Assembly: GCA_030584185.1 (NCBI GenBank)
Contig: CP129495.1
Span: forward strand, 186,001 to 250,000
Direction of reading: 5' to 3'
DNA length: 64,000 bases
Source: Acidimicrobiia bacterium
GTDB lineage: Bacteria > Actinomycetota > Acidimicrobiia > Spongiisociales > UBA11373
Part shown: positions 24,549 through 32,418 of the stretch, in pieces
Layout: every line of letters begins with the position of its first letter
How positions within the stretch are numbered: the first letter of the stretch is position 1
The notes under the pieces: model-generated
What the model was told of the DNA's origin: nothing
What the model saw: only the letters and a program-made list of their open reading frames with translations
The model's database searches: none
Program-made: the position numbers and the translations under genes

Positions 24549-24580
24549 GCCCGACCGCCTGAGCGCGGCGTCGGTCGGGC
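24549..24580. terminator. Stem-loop between the repeat array and the lipoprotein gene
   Basis: GCCCGACC (24549-24556) pairs with GGTCGGGC (24573-24580), overlapping the edge of the first repeat unit. It is a plausible GC-rich terminator-like hairpin without a T-tract; direction is undecided. Confidence 0.35.
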
Positions 24581-25094
24581 TGGCCGGATTTGAACCGGCG
24601 ACCTGGTGGTGTGGTCCGAGCGAAGCGAGGGCGTGGGAGGGTGGGTTTCGGGCCCGGTTAGGGGCCGAGGCCACCCGACCCTCTTGGGGCCGGGTGCGGC
24701 CTCGTCGGGCTGGCCGGATTTGAACCGGCGACCTGGTGGTGTGGTCCGAGCGAAGCGAGGGCGTGGGAGGGTGGGTTTCGGGCCCGGTTAGGGGCTGAGG
24801 CCACCCGACCCTCTTGGGGCCGGGTGCGGCCTCGTCGGGCTGGCCGGATTTGAACCGGCGACCTGGTGGTGTGGTCCGAGCGAAGCGAGGGCGTGGGAGG
24901 GTGGGTTTCGGGCCCGGTTAGGGGCTGAGGCCACCCGACCCTCTTGGGGCCGGGTGCGGCCTCGTCGGGCTGGCCGGATTTGAACCGGCGACCTGGTGGT
25001 GTGGTCCGAGCGAAGCGAGGGCGTGGGAGGGTGGGTTTCGGGCCCGGTTAGGGGCCGAGGCCACCCGACCCTCTTGGGGCCGGGTGCGGCCTCG
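24575..25094 (-). repeat. Four 130-bp tandem repeats carrying tRNA-Pro 3'-end copies
   Basis: Four direct repeats of exactly 130 bp begin at 24575, 24705, 24835 and 24965, and the next period begins with the real tRNA-Pro gene at 25095. Read on the minus strand, each unit has a GC-rich hairpin, ~60 bp of spacer with the direct motif GAGCGAAGCGAG on the plus strand, and then about 28 bases identical to the T-arm and 3' acceptor strand of the tRNA. In the spacer I found only one variable base, C or T, at position 92 of the unit. The units do not form complete tRNAs. No gene is present in 24498-25094. Apparent plus-strand ORFs ending WPDLNRRP are antisense-of-tRNA artefacts. Confidence 0.92.
25056..25094 (-). 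terminator. Hairpin terminator directly downstream of tRNA-Pro
   Basis: CGAGGCC...GGCCTCG with an inner ACCCG/CGGGT stem forms a long imperfect hairpin that starts at the base after the tRNA 3' end. No T-run follows, as is common for actinobacterial intrinsic terminators. Copies recur in each repeat unit at 24666-24704, 24796-24834 and 24926-24964. Confidence 0.55.
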
Positions 25095-25169
25095 TCGGGC
25101 TGGCCGGATTTGAACCGGCGACCTCTTGACCCCCAGTCAAGCGCGCTAACCAAGCTGCGCCACAGCCCG
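25095..25169 (-). tRNA. tRNA-Pro (anticodon GGG)
   Basis: A complete 75-base cloverleaf on the minus strand: a 7-bp acceptor stem CGGGCTG/CAGCCCG, a GCGC D-stem, the anticodon stem CTTGA/TCAAG with loop CTGGGGG, and the T-arm GCCGG-TTCAAAT-CCGGC. The anticodon GGG (25132-25134) reads CCC and CCU proline codons. The discriminator base is A, and CCA is not encoded. The four downstream tandem units duplicate only its last ~28 bases. Confidence 0.95.
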
Positions 25170-25178
25170 TGGGTCGGA

Positions 25179-25184
25179 ATCCTA
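25179..25184 (-). promoter_or_regulatory. Candidate -10 for tRNA-Pro
   Basis: TAGGAT on the minus strand lies 9 bases before the mature tRNA 5' end and overlaps the stop codon of the small membrane ORF. No convincing -35 is seen, so readthrough from the accD transcript is also possible. Confidence 0.35.
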
Positions 25185-25301
25185 CCGGAGCCGGTCGATC
25201 ACCCAGGCGAGACCCTGCACGGCTCGGAGCGCCAGGTACAGGGCGGCCGCGGCGACCAGGATCCGAAACCCCCACGGAGTTGCTTCTTGGCCGTCGTTCA
25301 C
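25182..25301 (-). CDS. 39-residue single-span membrane protein coupled to the carboxylase gene
   Basis: Tiny ORF (39 aa). A short polar start is followed by a hydrophobic span (FRILVAAAALYLALRAVQGLAWVI) and a basic end, DRLR. The GTG start overlaps the carboxyltransferase stop by four bases (GTGA), the junction style of the confirmed genes around it, and its stop leaves room for tRNA-Pro. The family is not recognised. Some actinobacterial acyl-CoA carboxylases have a small epsilon subunit, but those are soluble and charged, so that identity is doubtful. Confidence 0.5.
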   Translation of the reverse strand: MNDGQEATPWGFRILVAAAALYLALRAVQGLAWVIDRLR

Positions 25302-26827
25302 ACCGGAGGCACCCCGTGACGCCGCTCTGAGAATCCGCGATCCCGATTGGAGGCGTACGCCAGCCTCTTCAACAGTTCCTCTCGGAGATCGGCCGCCTCT
25401 ACCACGGCATCGATCACCAGGTCCGAGGCGAGACGCATCAGGTCGACGTCGATCTCGTACTCGGCCCGGCGAGCGGCGACGAAAGCGGCTCGTTCGGCGT
25501 CGTCGTCGATCTGCTGGATGGCGTTGTAGAACACGGCGTTCACGGCCGGTTCCGGTCCCATGACGGCGATCTCGGCCGTCGGCAGGGCGAGCGTGGCGTC
25601 GGGGAGGAATCCGGGCCCGGAGAAGGCGTAAAGGCCGGCCCCGTAGGCCTTGCGCACGATCACCGAGATCCGGGGCACGGTTGCTTCGGCGATGGCGGTG
25701 AGCATCTTTGCGCCTGCCCGGATGATCCCCTGCCGCTCCACCTCCGAGCCGATCATGAACCCGGGCACGTCGGCGAAGAAGATGAGAGGGATGTTGAAGG
25801 CATCGCACAGCCAGATGAACCGTGCCGCCTTGTCGGCGGAGTCGACGAAGAGCACTCCGCCGAGGTGCTGGGGTTGCGAGGCCACGATCCCCATCGGCCG
25901 CCCCCCGAGACGGGCCAGGGTCGTGATCACCTCGGGCGCGAACAGCTCCTTGATCTGCAGGAGGGATCCGTCGTCGAAGACTGCCCGCAGCAGTTGCACC
26001 ATGTCGTATCCCTGCTTGGGATCCTCGGGCACGACTCCGGACGGTTCGATGCCCTCGGGGTCCTCGAAGTCGTACAGGGGCGGCTCCGTGGCGAAGTCGG
26101 CGGGCATGTAGGAGAAGTAGGCGCGCGCCCAGGAGATGGCCTCGGCGTCGCTTCCGACCAGGGCGTCGCCGCAGCCGCTGGTCGTGCAGTGCATTCGCGC
26201 TCCCCCCATCTCTTCGAGCGTTGTGTGCTCCCCCACCACCATCTCGGCCATGCGGGGCGATCCCAGGTACATCGAGGCGTTGCCCTCGACCATGACGACA
26301 ACGTCACAGAACGCCGGGATGTAGGCACCACCCGCTGCCGAGGGCCCGAAGAGGCAGCAGATCTGGGGGACCCTTCCGGAGAGCCGGACCTGGCTGTGGA
26401 AGATTCGCCCCGCTCCCCTGCGCCCCGGAAACAGGTCGACCTGATCGGTGATCCTGGCCCCGCCGGAGTCGATGAGGTAGAACACCGGGAGCCGCTCCTG
26501 ATACGCCGCTTCCAGCACCCTGATGATCTTCTCCACGGTGCGCGCTCCCCAGGAGCCGGCCTTCACCGTGGGATCGTTGGCCACCACCACGACGGGTCGG
26601 CCATCGACCGTGGCGCGGCCGGTGACCACGCCGTCGGCGCCGAGTCCCTCGTCGCCGGAGATGTTGGCCAGCAGGCCGTCCTCTACGAAGGAATCCGGAT
26701 CACACAGCAGGGCTACCCGTTCCCGGGTGGGGAGCTTCCCCTGGTCGGCGAGGCGGGAACGGTGCCGCTCCGGTCCTCCGAGCCGGGCGCGCTCGGCGGC
26801 TCTGCGAAACCGTTCCTGCTGGCTCAC
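25298..26827 (-). CDS. Acyl-CoA carboxylase carboxyltransferase (beta) subunit
   Basis: Biotin-dependent carboxyltransferase (509 aa) of the PccB/AccD type, transferring carboxyl from biotin to acetyl- or propionyl-CoA-like substrates. It starts with the usual KLPTRERV segment near residue 31. The crotonase-fold N half has LIDSGGARITDQVDLFPGRRGAG. The C half holds the second oxyanion region, with FADVPGFMIGSEVERQGIIRAGAK and AYGAGLYAFSGPGF. No biotin-carboxylase or biotin-carrier gene is adjacent, so the partner alpha subunit must lie elsewhere. It overlaps der by four bases and the 39-residue ORF by four bases. Confidence 0.93.
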   Translation of the reverse strand: MSQQERFRRAAERARLGGPERHRSRLADQGKLPTRERVALLCDPDSFVEDGLLANISGDEGLGADGVVTGRATVDGRPVVVVANDPTVKAGSWGARTVEKIIRVLEAAYQERLPVFYLIDSGGARITDQVDLFPGRRGAGRIFHSQVRLSGRVPQICCLFGPSAAGGAYIPAFCDVVVMVEGNASMYLGSPRMAEMVVGEHTTLEEMGGARMHCTTSGCGDALVGSDAEAISWARAYFSYMPADFATEPPLYDFEDPEGIEPSGVVPEDPKQGYDMVQLLRAVFDDGSLLQIKELFAPEVITTLARLGGRPMGIVASQPQHLGGVLFVDSADKAARFIWLCDAFNIPLIFFADVPGFMIGSEVERQGIIRAGAKMLTAIAEATVPRISVIVRKAYGAGLYAFSGPGFLPDATLALPTAEIAVMGPEPAVNAVFYNAIQQIDDDAERAAFVAARRAEYEIDVDLMRLASDLVIDAVVEAADLREELLKRLAYASNRDRGFSERRHGVPPV

Positions 26828-28152
26828 GCCTTCTCCCTCGGCCGTCGTCTACGGGCCACCAAGCGTATCGGCGTGCCGACGAAGCCGTACTCGGAGCGCA
26901 GGCGGCCTTCCAGGAAGCGCAGATAGTCAGGACCGATCTCGCCGCCCCGTGTGAAGAGGACGATCGTAGGTGGTTCGATGTCGGCTTGAACGGCGTACAT
27001 GATCCGTCCCCGGCGGCCCCCTCGTGTCGGAGGCGGATGCGCCTCCTGGAGCGCCTCGATGAGGCGGTTGAGCTCGGGCGTCGGGATCCGGATTCGGCGG
27101 TTGGCGAGCACCTCCTCGATGGCACCCCCGAGGCGATGGAGACGGGCGCCGGAGAGGGCCGAGATCCGCAGTAGTGGAGCCCAACCGACGAAGGCGAGAC
27201 GGTCGGCGGCATCGACCGTGGTGCGTTCCTTCTGCTCGGTGTCGGTGGCATCCCACTTGTTGAGCAGCACCACCAGGCCTGCTCCCGACTCGACGATCTC
27301 CTCGGCGAGTCGCTGCTCCTGGTGGGTCACCCCTTCGACTCCGTCGACGACGAGCAGCACCACGTCGGCATCGTCGAGCACCTCGCGCGCCCTGATCACC
27401 GAGTAGAACTCGGTTGGCTCGTCCACCTTGGCGGCACGCCGGATGCCGGCGGTGTCCACGAGGCGATAGGGTCTCCCTCCGATCTCGACCATGGTGTCCA
27501 CCGGGTCACGGGTGGTTCCCGGCACGGAGCTCACCAACACTCGGGGCCGGCCGACCAGCCGATTGAGCAGCGTGGACTTGCCGACGTTGGGGCGGCCCAC
27601 GATGGCCAGCGTCGGCGGACTCTCCCCCACGGGTTCTGGTCTTGCCTCGGGCAGCAGGGCCACGAGTCGGTCCAGCAGGTCACCCACATTCCGGCCATGG
27701 AGTGCACTGATCGGCACCGGCTCCCCCAGGCCGAGCTTCCAGAGGCCCCCCGCCTCCCGATCCACCCGTTCCCCGTCGGATTTGTTGGCCACCAGCAGCG
27801 CCGGGACCTGCGACCGTTGCACGATCCGGGCCACCGCCTCGTCGTCCTCGGTGGCGTCAGTGGTGGCGTCGGCGACAACGAGCACCACGTCGGCCGCAGA
27901 CACCGCGGCTTCGGCCTGGGCGCGGATGTCGGGCGAGAGATGGTGATCTGCCGCCTCCCAACCTCCGGTGTCGACCAGGATGAAGCGCGTCCCGGCCCAC
28001 TCGGCGTCGAACTCGCGACGGTCACGCGTCACTCCGGGTCGCGCCTCGACGACGGCGGCCCGACGCCCGAGGACTCGGTTGACCAGGGTCGACTTGCCCA
28101 CGTTGGGCCGGCCGACGACGGCCACGACGGGAGTCGCGTTGCGAGGGGGCAT
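26824..28152 (-). CDS. der: Ribosome biogenesis GTPase Der (EngA)
   Basis: Double-GTPase ribosome-assembly factor (442 aa). Two P-loops GRPNVGKST are visible, at residues ~14-22 and ~182-190, each followed by its DTGG/DTAG and NKxD motifs (NKSD, NKWD). A C-terminal KH-like domain includes MYAVQADIEPPTIVLFTRG. The ATG at 28152 is 6 bases after a TATCCT hexamer, pointing to a leaderless transcript. Der, cmk, rluB and scpAB group together here as in mycobacteria, but ispH and the direction of der-accD make a separate unit. Confidence 0.96.
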   Translation of the reverse strand: MPPRNATPVVAVVGRPNVGKSTLVNRVLGRRAAVVEARPGVTRDRREFDAEWAGTRFILVDTGGWEAADHHLSPDIRAQAEAAVSAADVVLVVADATTDATEDDEAVARIVQRSQVPALLVANKSDGERVDREAGGLWKLGLGEPVPISALHGRNVGDLLDRLVALLPEARPEPVGESPPTLAIVGRPNVGKSTLLNRLVGRPRVLVSSVPGTTRDPVDTMVEIGGRPYRLVDTAGIRRAAKVDEPTEFYSVIRAREVLDDADVVLLVVDGVEGVTHQEQRLAEEIVESGAGLVVLLNKWDATDTEQKERTTVDAADRLAFVGWAPLLRISALSGARLHRLGGAIEEVLANRRIRIPTPELNRLIEALQEAHPPPTRGGRRGRIMYAVQADIEPPTIVLFTRGGEIGPDYLRFLEGRLRSEYGFVGTPIRLVARRRRPREKA

Positions 28153-28158
28153 GACCGC

Positions 28159-28164
28159 AGGATA
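28159..28164 (-). promoter_or_regulatory. -10 hexamer of a leaderless promoter for der
   Basis: TATCCT on the minus strand lies exactly 6 bases before the der ATG (28152). No ribosome-binding site lies between. Confidence 0.55.
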
Positions 28165-28192
28165 GGGATGCGTCCTGGCTCCGGGCCTCACC

Positions 28193-28198
28193 TACGAT
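28193..28198 (+). promoter_or_regulatory. -10 hexamer of a leaderless promoter for ispH
   Basis: TACGAT lies exactly 6 bases before the ispH ATG (28205). With the der hexamer it makes a 52-base divergent promoter region where both transcripts would begin at the start codon. Confidence 0.55.
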
Positions 28199-28204
28199 TC
28201 GGTC

Positions 28205-29251
28205 ATGGTGGAAAAGGTGCTCCTGGCCGAGCCGCGGGGCTTCTGCGCCGGCGTCGAGATGGCGATCAAGGCGCTCACGTGGATGGTGGGCATCTTTGAG
28301 CCACCGGTGTACTGCTACCACGAGATCGTCCACAACGTGGCAGTGGTCGGTGTCTTCGAGCGGGCAGGCGTTCGATTCGTCGAGTCGATCGACGAGGTCC
28401 CCGAGGGTGCCCCGGTGATGCTCTCGGCTCATGGTTCTGGCCCCGACGTCGTGGCGACGGCAGGGGCCCGGTCGGCGGTTCTGGTCGATGCCGTCTGTCC
28501 GTTGGTTACCAAGGTTCATCACGAGGTGCGCCGCCGCGCCACCGACGGTTTCGACATCGTCTATGTAGGGCACGAAGGGCACGACGAGGCGATCGGCACC
28601 GTGGCGGTTGCGCCCGGGGCGGTCACGTTGATCGATCCCGAACGGGGCCTGGGAGAGTTCGAAGCCAGGGATCCGTCGCGGGTCGCGCTCCTCGCCCAGA
28701 CGACCCTCGGTCTACACGAGTGGCAGTCGGTGCTCGACTCCGCCAGGAGCCGCTATCCGGAGCTGTGGACCGCTCGCCGCTCCGACCTCTGCTACGCCAC
28801 CACCAATCGCCAGGAGGCAGTGCTGGCGTTGGCGGACCGGTGCGAGCTGGTGCTGGTGGTCGGCTCCGAGAACTCGTCGAACACCCAGGCGCTGGTTCGG
28901 GTGGCACGCACTCGCGGCGTTCCGGCGTATCGCGTCGAGGCGCCCGATGTGATCGATCCGGCGTGGCTTCGGGGTGTGACGACGGTCGGGGTCACCGCCG
29001 GTGCCTCGGCGCCGGACGGTGCCGTTCGGGCGGTGATCGCCGCAGTCGCTCCCGAGCATGGTGTGGAGACACTCACCGTCACACCGGAGGACGAGTACTT
29101 CCCTCCCCCGCCTCAGCTGAGGGCCTTCGTGAGTGCGCTGCAGGCGGCGGTCGAGTTCGGCGTCACCGCTCGCCATCCCGGCCGGCCCGGCCCTCTCGAG
29201 GACGATCGAGCGTGGAACGCGACCAGGGCGCTCGAGATGTTGGGCGCCTAG
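28205..29251 (+). CDS. ispH: 4-hydroxy-3-methylbut-2-enyl diphosphate reductase
   Basis: Last enzyme of the MEP isoprenoid pathway (348 aa), an iron-sulfur protein making IPP and DMAPP. The three cluster cysteines are present: PRGFCAGVEMAI near residue 14, VDAVCPLVTKVH near 98, and DLCYATTNRQ near 198. The substrate-site segments EIVHN, SAHGSGP and GHEGHDEAIG are also visible. The C-terminal tail of ~30 residues is slightly extended. Its stop overlaps the convergent cmk stop by four bases. Confidence 0.96.
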   Translation: MVEKVLLAEPRGFCAGVEMAIKALTWMVGIFEPPVYCYHEIVHNVAVVGVFERAGVRFVESIDEVPEGAPVMLSAHGSGPDVVATAGARSAVLVDAVCPLVTKVHHEVRRRATDGFDIVYVGHEGHDEAIGTVAVAPGAVTLIDPERGLGEFEARDPSRVALLAQTTLGLHEWQSVLDSARSRYPELWTARRSDLCYATTNRQEAVLALADRCELVLVVGSENSSNTQALVRVARTRGVPAYRVEAPDVIDPAWLRGVTTVGVTAGASAPDGAVRAVIAAVAPEHGVETLTVTPEDEYFPPPPQLRAFVSALQAAVEFGVTARHPGRPGPLEDDRAWNATRALEMLGA

Positions 29252-29925
29252 ACCGCTCCGACAAGGTCGAGGATGGTGGCAACCACCTGGGAGGCGGCCA
29301 GGTGGGTGGTGTCGACGATCACGGCGTCCCCGGCGGGGCGAAGCGGAGAGGTCTCTCGCGACGAGTCGAGATGGTCCCGCAGCGACATCTTGGCGGCGAG
29401 ATCGCCGAGATCGGCACCGCCCGACTCGGGGTCGCGGGAGCGGCGCATGGCCCTGGTGGCGACATCGGCGGTGAGGAACACCTTGACCGGGGCGTCGGGG
29501 AACACGGCGGTGCCGATGTCCCGACCCTCGACCACCGCCGAGCCGCCGTGGTCTGCCACCCACTCGCGCTGCATCTGAACGACCCGCTCCCGGACGCTTG
29601 GATGGGCGGCGACGATGCTCACCGCGTCGGTGACTTCGCCGGAGCGCAGTCGCCCTCCGATCGGGGTGCCGTTCACCACGAGCAGGCCGTCGGCGAAGTC
29701 CACCGCGGCGTGGGCGAGGCTCAACAAGACGTCGTCGGCGGCTGCCGGGTCCCGGCCGGCTTCCAGGGTGAGCAGGGTCGCCAGGCGGTAGTAGGCCCCC
29801 GTGTCGAGGTGGGGTATCCCGAGAGCGGCCGCCACACCGCGCGCCACTGTCGTCTTTCCCACACCGCTGGGCCCGTCGATGGCTACGACCAGGCGTCGTC
29901 GAGTGCGTTCATGAATCCCGGCCAT
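29248..29925 (-). CDS. cmk: Cytidylate kinase
   Basis: CMP/dCMP kinase (225 aa). The P-loop GPSGVGKTT is at residues ~18-26. HLDTGAYYRLATLL is the substrate region and VEGRDIGTAVFPDAPVKVFLTAD is the typical central motif. The lid helix contains RAMRRSRD. The ATG at 29925 lies 43 bases inside the 3' end of aroA; a CTG just before the first strand would shorten this overlap but is less likely. It is last in the 40.6-29.2 kb gene run. Confidence 0.95.
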   Translation of the reverse strand: MAGIHERTRRRLVVAIDGPSGVGKTTVARGVAAALGIPHLDTGAYYRLATLLTLEAGRDPAAADDVLLSLAHAAVDFADGLLVVNGTPIGGRLRSGEVTDAVSIVAAHPSVRERVVQMQREWVADHGGSAVVEGRDIGTAVFPDAPVKVFLTADVATRAMRRSRDPESGGADLGDLAAKMSLRDHLDSSRETSPLRPAGDAVIVDTTHLAASQVVATILDLVGAV

Positions 29926-31148
29926 GAGACCGCCATCACCTCCATCCCGTGGATCTCGACCCTACCGGCTGCGGCAGCGGCGACGGCTGCCGCCATGGCG
30001 AGCCGGTGGTCTTGCCTGGAGTCCACCCGTCCGGGCTTGAGGGAGCCACCGGTCACGATGAAGCCATCCGGCGTCTCCTCGGCGGTGCCACCCAGGGCGC
30101 GAACCATGGCCACCACGCCTTCGATCCGGTCGCTCTCCTTGTGTCGCAATGTGCCGGCATCGGCGACCACGGTGTCCCCCGGAGTCACCGCGGCCACCAG
30201 GGCCACCAGAGGCAGCTCGTCGATCGTTCGCCACGAGAGGTCCCCGGTCACCTCGGTGGCTCGAGACGCCGGTCCGACGACGGTGACGTCACCTACTGGA
30301 TCGCCGAGGATCTCGCCGGTGGGCTGAACGGTCACCGCCACCCCCATTTTCGACAGCACCTCCAGGATTCCGACACGGCCCGGGTTCATCGAGACCCCGG
30401 GCGTCGTGACGCGACCTCCGCTCAGGACGGCTGCGGTCCACATGAATGCGGCGGAAGAGGGATCCCGGGGTATCACCACATCGAGTGGCGGCACCGATCC
30501 CGGCAGCACCCGGAAACCCTCGTCGCCGAGCGGGGCACCCAGCCCGAGGGCGTGGAGCCAACGCTCGGTGTGGTCCCGGAAACCGGCCGGCGAGCGGATC
30601 GTCGTCTCGCCAGTCGCCTGGAGCCCAGCCAGCGCCGCCGCTGTTCGCACCTGAGCCGACGGGATCGGCAGCTCGATGTGGGCTCCTCTCAGGCGGCGGC
30701 CCCGCACCGTGATCGGCGGGAGTCCATGGGAGCCGGCGGAGACGTCGGCACCGAGCTCCGCCAGCGCTTCGACCAGCACCCTCATCGGGCGCCGCCGGAC
30801 GGATGAATCTCCGGTGAGCACCGCCTCGAGCTTCCCGCCGGCCAATGCACCTGCGAGGAGACGAACGGTCGTTGCCGAGTTCTCGGCATCGACGTCAGAA
30901 CCGGGAGCGGACCAGCCGGAAACACCCGGCGACGTGAGGATGCCGTCCTCCGATATCCGCACCCCAAGCATCTCGAGCGCCCGGATCGTGGCCGCCACGT
31001 CCCGGCCCGGGGCCAGCCTCGCCAATCGGGAGACGCCGGTGGCCATGGCCGACAGGATCAGAGCCCGGTGCGAGAGCGACTTGTCACCCGGGACCTCGAC
31101 CGTGGCGCCAACCGGCCGCCGAGGACCGACGACGACGGTGACGGTCAT
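29883..31148 (-). CDS. aroA: 3-phosphoshikimate 1-carboxyvinyltransferase (EPSP synthase)
   Basis: Shikimate-pathway enzyme (421 aa) joining shikimate-3-phosphate and PEP, the glyphosate target. Substrate-binding signatures are VPGDKSLSHRALILSAMA (residues ~19-36), ENSATTVRLLAGALAG, LPIPSAQVRTAAALAG, and the late LRHKESDRIEGV near residue 335 with HRLAMA. The N-terminal NSATT replaces the more usual NAGT/NSGT, so the domain-swivel loop differs slightly from E. coli; whether this alters inhibitor sensitivity cannot be read from sequence. It overlaps rluB by four bases (ATGA). Confidence 0.95.
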   Translation of the reverse strand: MTVTVVVGPRRPVGATVEVPGDKSLSHRALILSAMATGVSRLARLAPGRDVAATIRALEMLGVRISEDGILTSPGVSGWSAPGSDVDAENSATTVRLLAGALAGGKLEAVLTGDSSVRRRPMRVLVEALAELGADVSAGSHGLPPITVRGRRLRGAHIELPIPSAQVRTAAALAGLQATGETTIRSPAGFRDHTERWLHALGLGAPLGDEGFRVLPGSVPPLDVVIPRDPSSAAFMWTAAVLSGGRVTTPGVSMNPGRVGILEVLSKMGVAVTVQPTGEILGDPVGDVTVVGPASRATEVTGDLSWRTIDELPLVALVAAVTPGDTVVADAGTLRHKESDRIEGVVAMVRALGGTAEETPDGFIVTGGSLKPGRVDSRQDHRLAMAAAVAAAAAGRVEIHGMEVMAVSWPGFMNALDDAWS

Positions 31149-31861
31149 TGCCGCCCGCCCGCCGCATACAGCTGGCGGACCTCGTCCATCGAGAGTGGGC
31201 GCCAGGAGCCCGGAGCGAGCGTCGGGTCGCGCAGCGGGCCGATCGCAACCCTGACCAGTCCCACGACTTCATGTCCCAGTGAGGCGAACATTCGACGAAC
31301 CTCGCGTTTGCGGCCCTCCCCCATCACCACTTCGACCAGGCTGCGATCTCGCGACCGATCGACCAGCCGAACCTCCTGCGCCCGCGCCAGGCCGTCGTCG
31401 AGCTCGACGCCATCCATGAGACCGGCGAGGACGTCCCTTCCCGGGTGCCCGGCCACCTTGGCGATGTAGGTCTTGGTGATCCCGAACCGCGGATGGGTGA
31501 TCAGCTCGGTCAGTTCGCCGTCGTTGGTGAGAATCATCAGTCCCTCCGACTCGAGGTCTAGGCGGCCCACCGGGTACACCCTCGTCCCGGCAGGCACCAG
31601 GTCGACCACCGTCGGACGGCGCTGTGGATCGTCGGCGGTGCTCACCACCCCCACCGGCTTGTACACCAGGTAGTAGACCAGGCCCGGCTTCACGGGGAGG
31701 GCAACGCCATCCACCTCGACCCGGGCGGTCTCGGGATCGATCTTCTGGCCGAGGTGTGCCGGGGCGCCATCGACCGTGACCCGACCTTCCCGGATGAGGT
31801 CTTCGGAGGTACGGCGCGATGCGATACCCGAGTGGGCGATCAGCTTCTGGAGTCGTTCGAT
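31145..31861 (-). CDS. rluB: 23S rRNA pseudouridine synthase RluB/RsuA type, probable ATC start
   Basis: Pseudouridine synthase (238 aa from an ATC at 31861). The catalytic GRLDLESEGLMILTNDG (Asp near residue 102) and the late MGEGRKREVRRMF motif are intact. The first canonical start (GTG 31714) would remove the whole S4 domain, yet the frame upstream spells an S4 domain that begins ERLQKLIAHSGIASRRTSEDLIREGRVTVDG. The only initiators near ERLQK are two consecutive ATC codons at 31864 and 31861, four or fewer bases after GGAGG (31866-31870), inside the end of scpB. A CTG at 31843 overlaps the scpB stop as CTGA and is the alternative, but it would cut the first S4 helix. Confidence 0.85.
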   Translation of the reverse strand: MERLQKLIAHSGIASRRTSEDLIREGRVTVDGAPAHLGQKIDPETARVEVDGVALPVKPGLVYYLVYKPVGVVSTADDPQRRPTVVDLVPAGTRVYPVGRLDLESEGLMILTNDGELTELITHPRFGITKTYIAKVAGHPGRDVLAGLMDGVELDDGLARAQEVRLVDRSRDRSLVEVVMGEGRKREVRRMFASLGHEVVGLVRVAIGPLRDPTLAPGSWRPLSMDEVRQLYAAGGRQ

Positions 31862-32418
31862 GATTCCTCCGGGCGGAAGGGGCGCTCCAGGGCGGCGACC
31901 ACCTCGGCAGGCGGCACGTGGTCGGCGAGCGGCGGGAGATCACCGAGGGAGGCCAGCCCCATCTTCTCGAGGAAGAGGGCAGCGGTTCCATAGAGGAGCG
32001 CCTGACCCGAGCCGGGCGCCGTTCCGATCACCTCGATCAGGCCACGCGCCTCCAGCGTCCGCAGCGACTGTTCGGAGTCGACTCCCCTGATCTCGGCGAC
32101 CTGTCCCCGCGACACCGGCTGGCGATATGCGACTACCGCCAGCGTCTCCAGTGCTGCCCGGGAGAGGCGGGTGGCGGTGGGGCCGGCGGCGAAACGCTCC
32201 AGGTGGGGACGCAGGTCGGGACGGGTGTACAGCCTCCACCCCCCCGCGACCTGGCGCAAGACGAGGCCACTGCCGCTCCTGGAGAGCCGCTCCCCGAGCG
32301 TGTCCAGAGCCTGCTGCACATCATCGGGAGGAGCCTCCAGCACCTGGGAGAGCTCCGCCGAAGGCACGGGTGAGTCGGACACGAACAGGATCGCCTCGAT
32401 GGCGGCAACCGTGTCCAT
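31840..32418 (-). CDS. scpB: Segregation and condensation protein B
   Basis: Winged-helix partner of the SMC-ScpA chromosome condensin (192 aa). Family segments are IEAILFVSDSPVPSAELSQVL at the N-terminus, LSRAALETLAVVAYRQPVSRGQVAEIRGVDSEQSLRTL in the centre, and GLIEVIGTAPGSGQALLYGTAALFLEKMGL. The last ~20 residues are polar and overlap the beginning of rluB. The ATG shares one base with the scpA stop (TGATG). Confidence 0.95.
   Translation of the reverse strand: MDTVAAIEAILFVSDSPVPSAELSQVLEAPPDDVQQALDTLGERLSRSGSGLVLRQVAGGWRLYTRPDLRPHLERFAAGPTATRLSRAALETLAVVAYRQPVSRGQVAEIRGVDSEQSLRTLEARGLIEVIGTAPGSGQALLYGTAALFLEKMGLASLGDLPPLADHVPPAEVVAALERPFRPEESSNDSRS

Noticed and set aside
24575-25094. 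Possible CRISPR array
   Set aside because: The units are 130-bp direct tandem repeats without unique spacers, and there are no cas genes nearby.
24570-25320. Several plus-strand ORFs with repeated MVWSERSEGVGG and SGWPDLNRRP segments
   Set aside because: They are translations of the repeat spacer and of the antisense of the tRNA-Pro 3' end, a well-known false-ORF pattern; they have no start signals and repeat exactly with the DNA.
28720-30327. 535-residue plus-strand ORF spanning ispH and cmk
   Set aside because: It overlaps two well-supported genes in other frames and has no recognisable domain.
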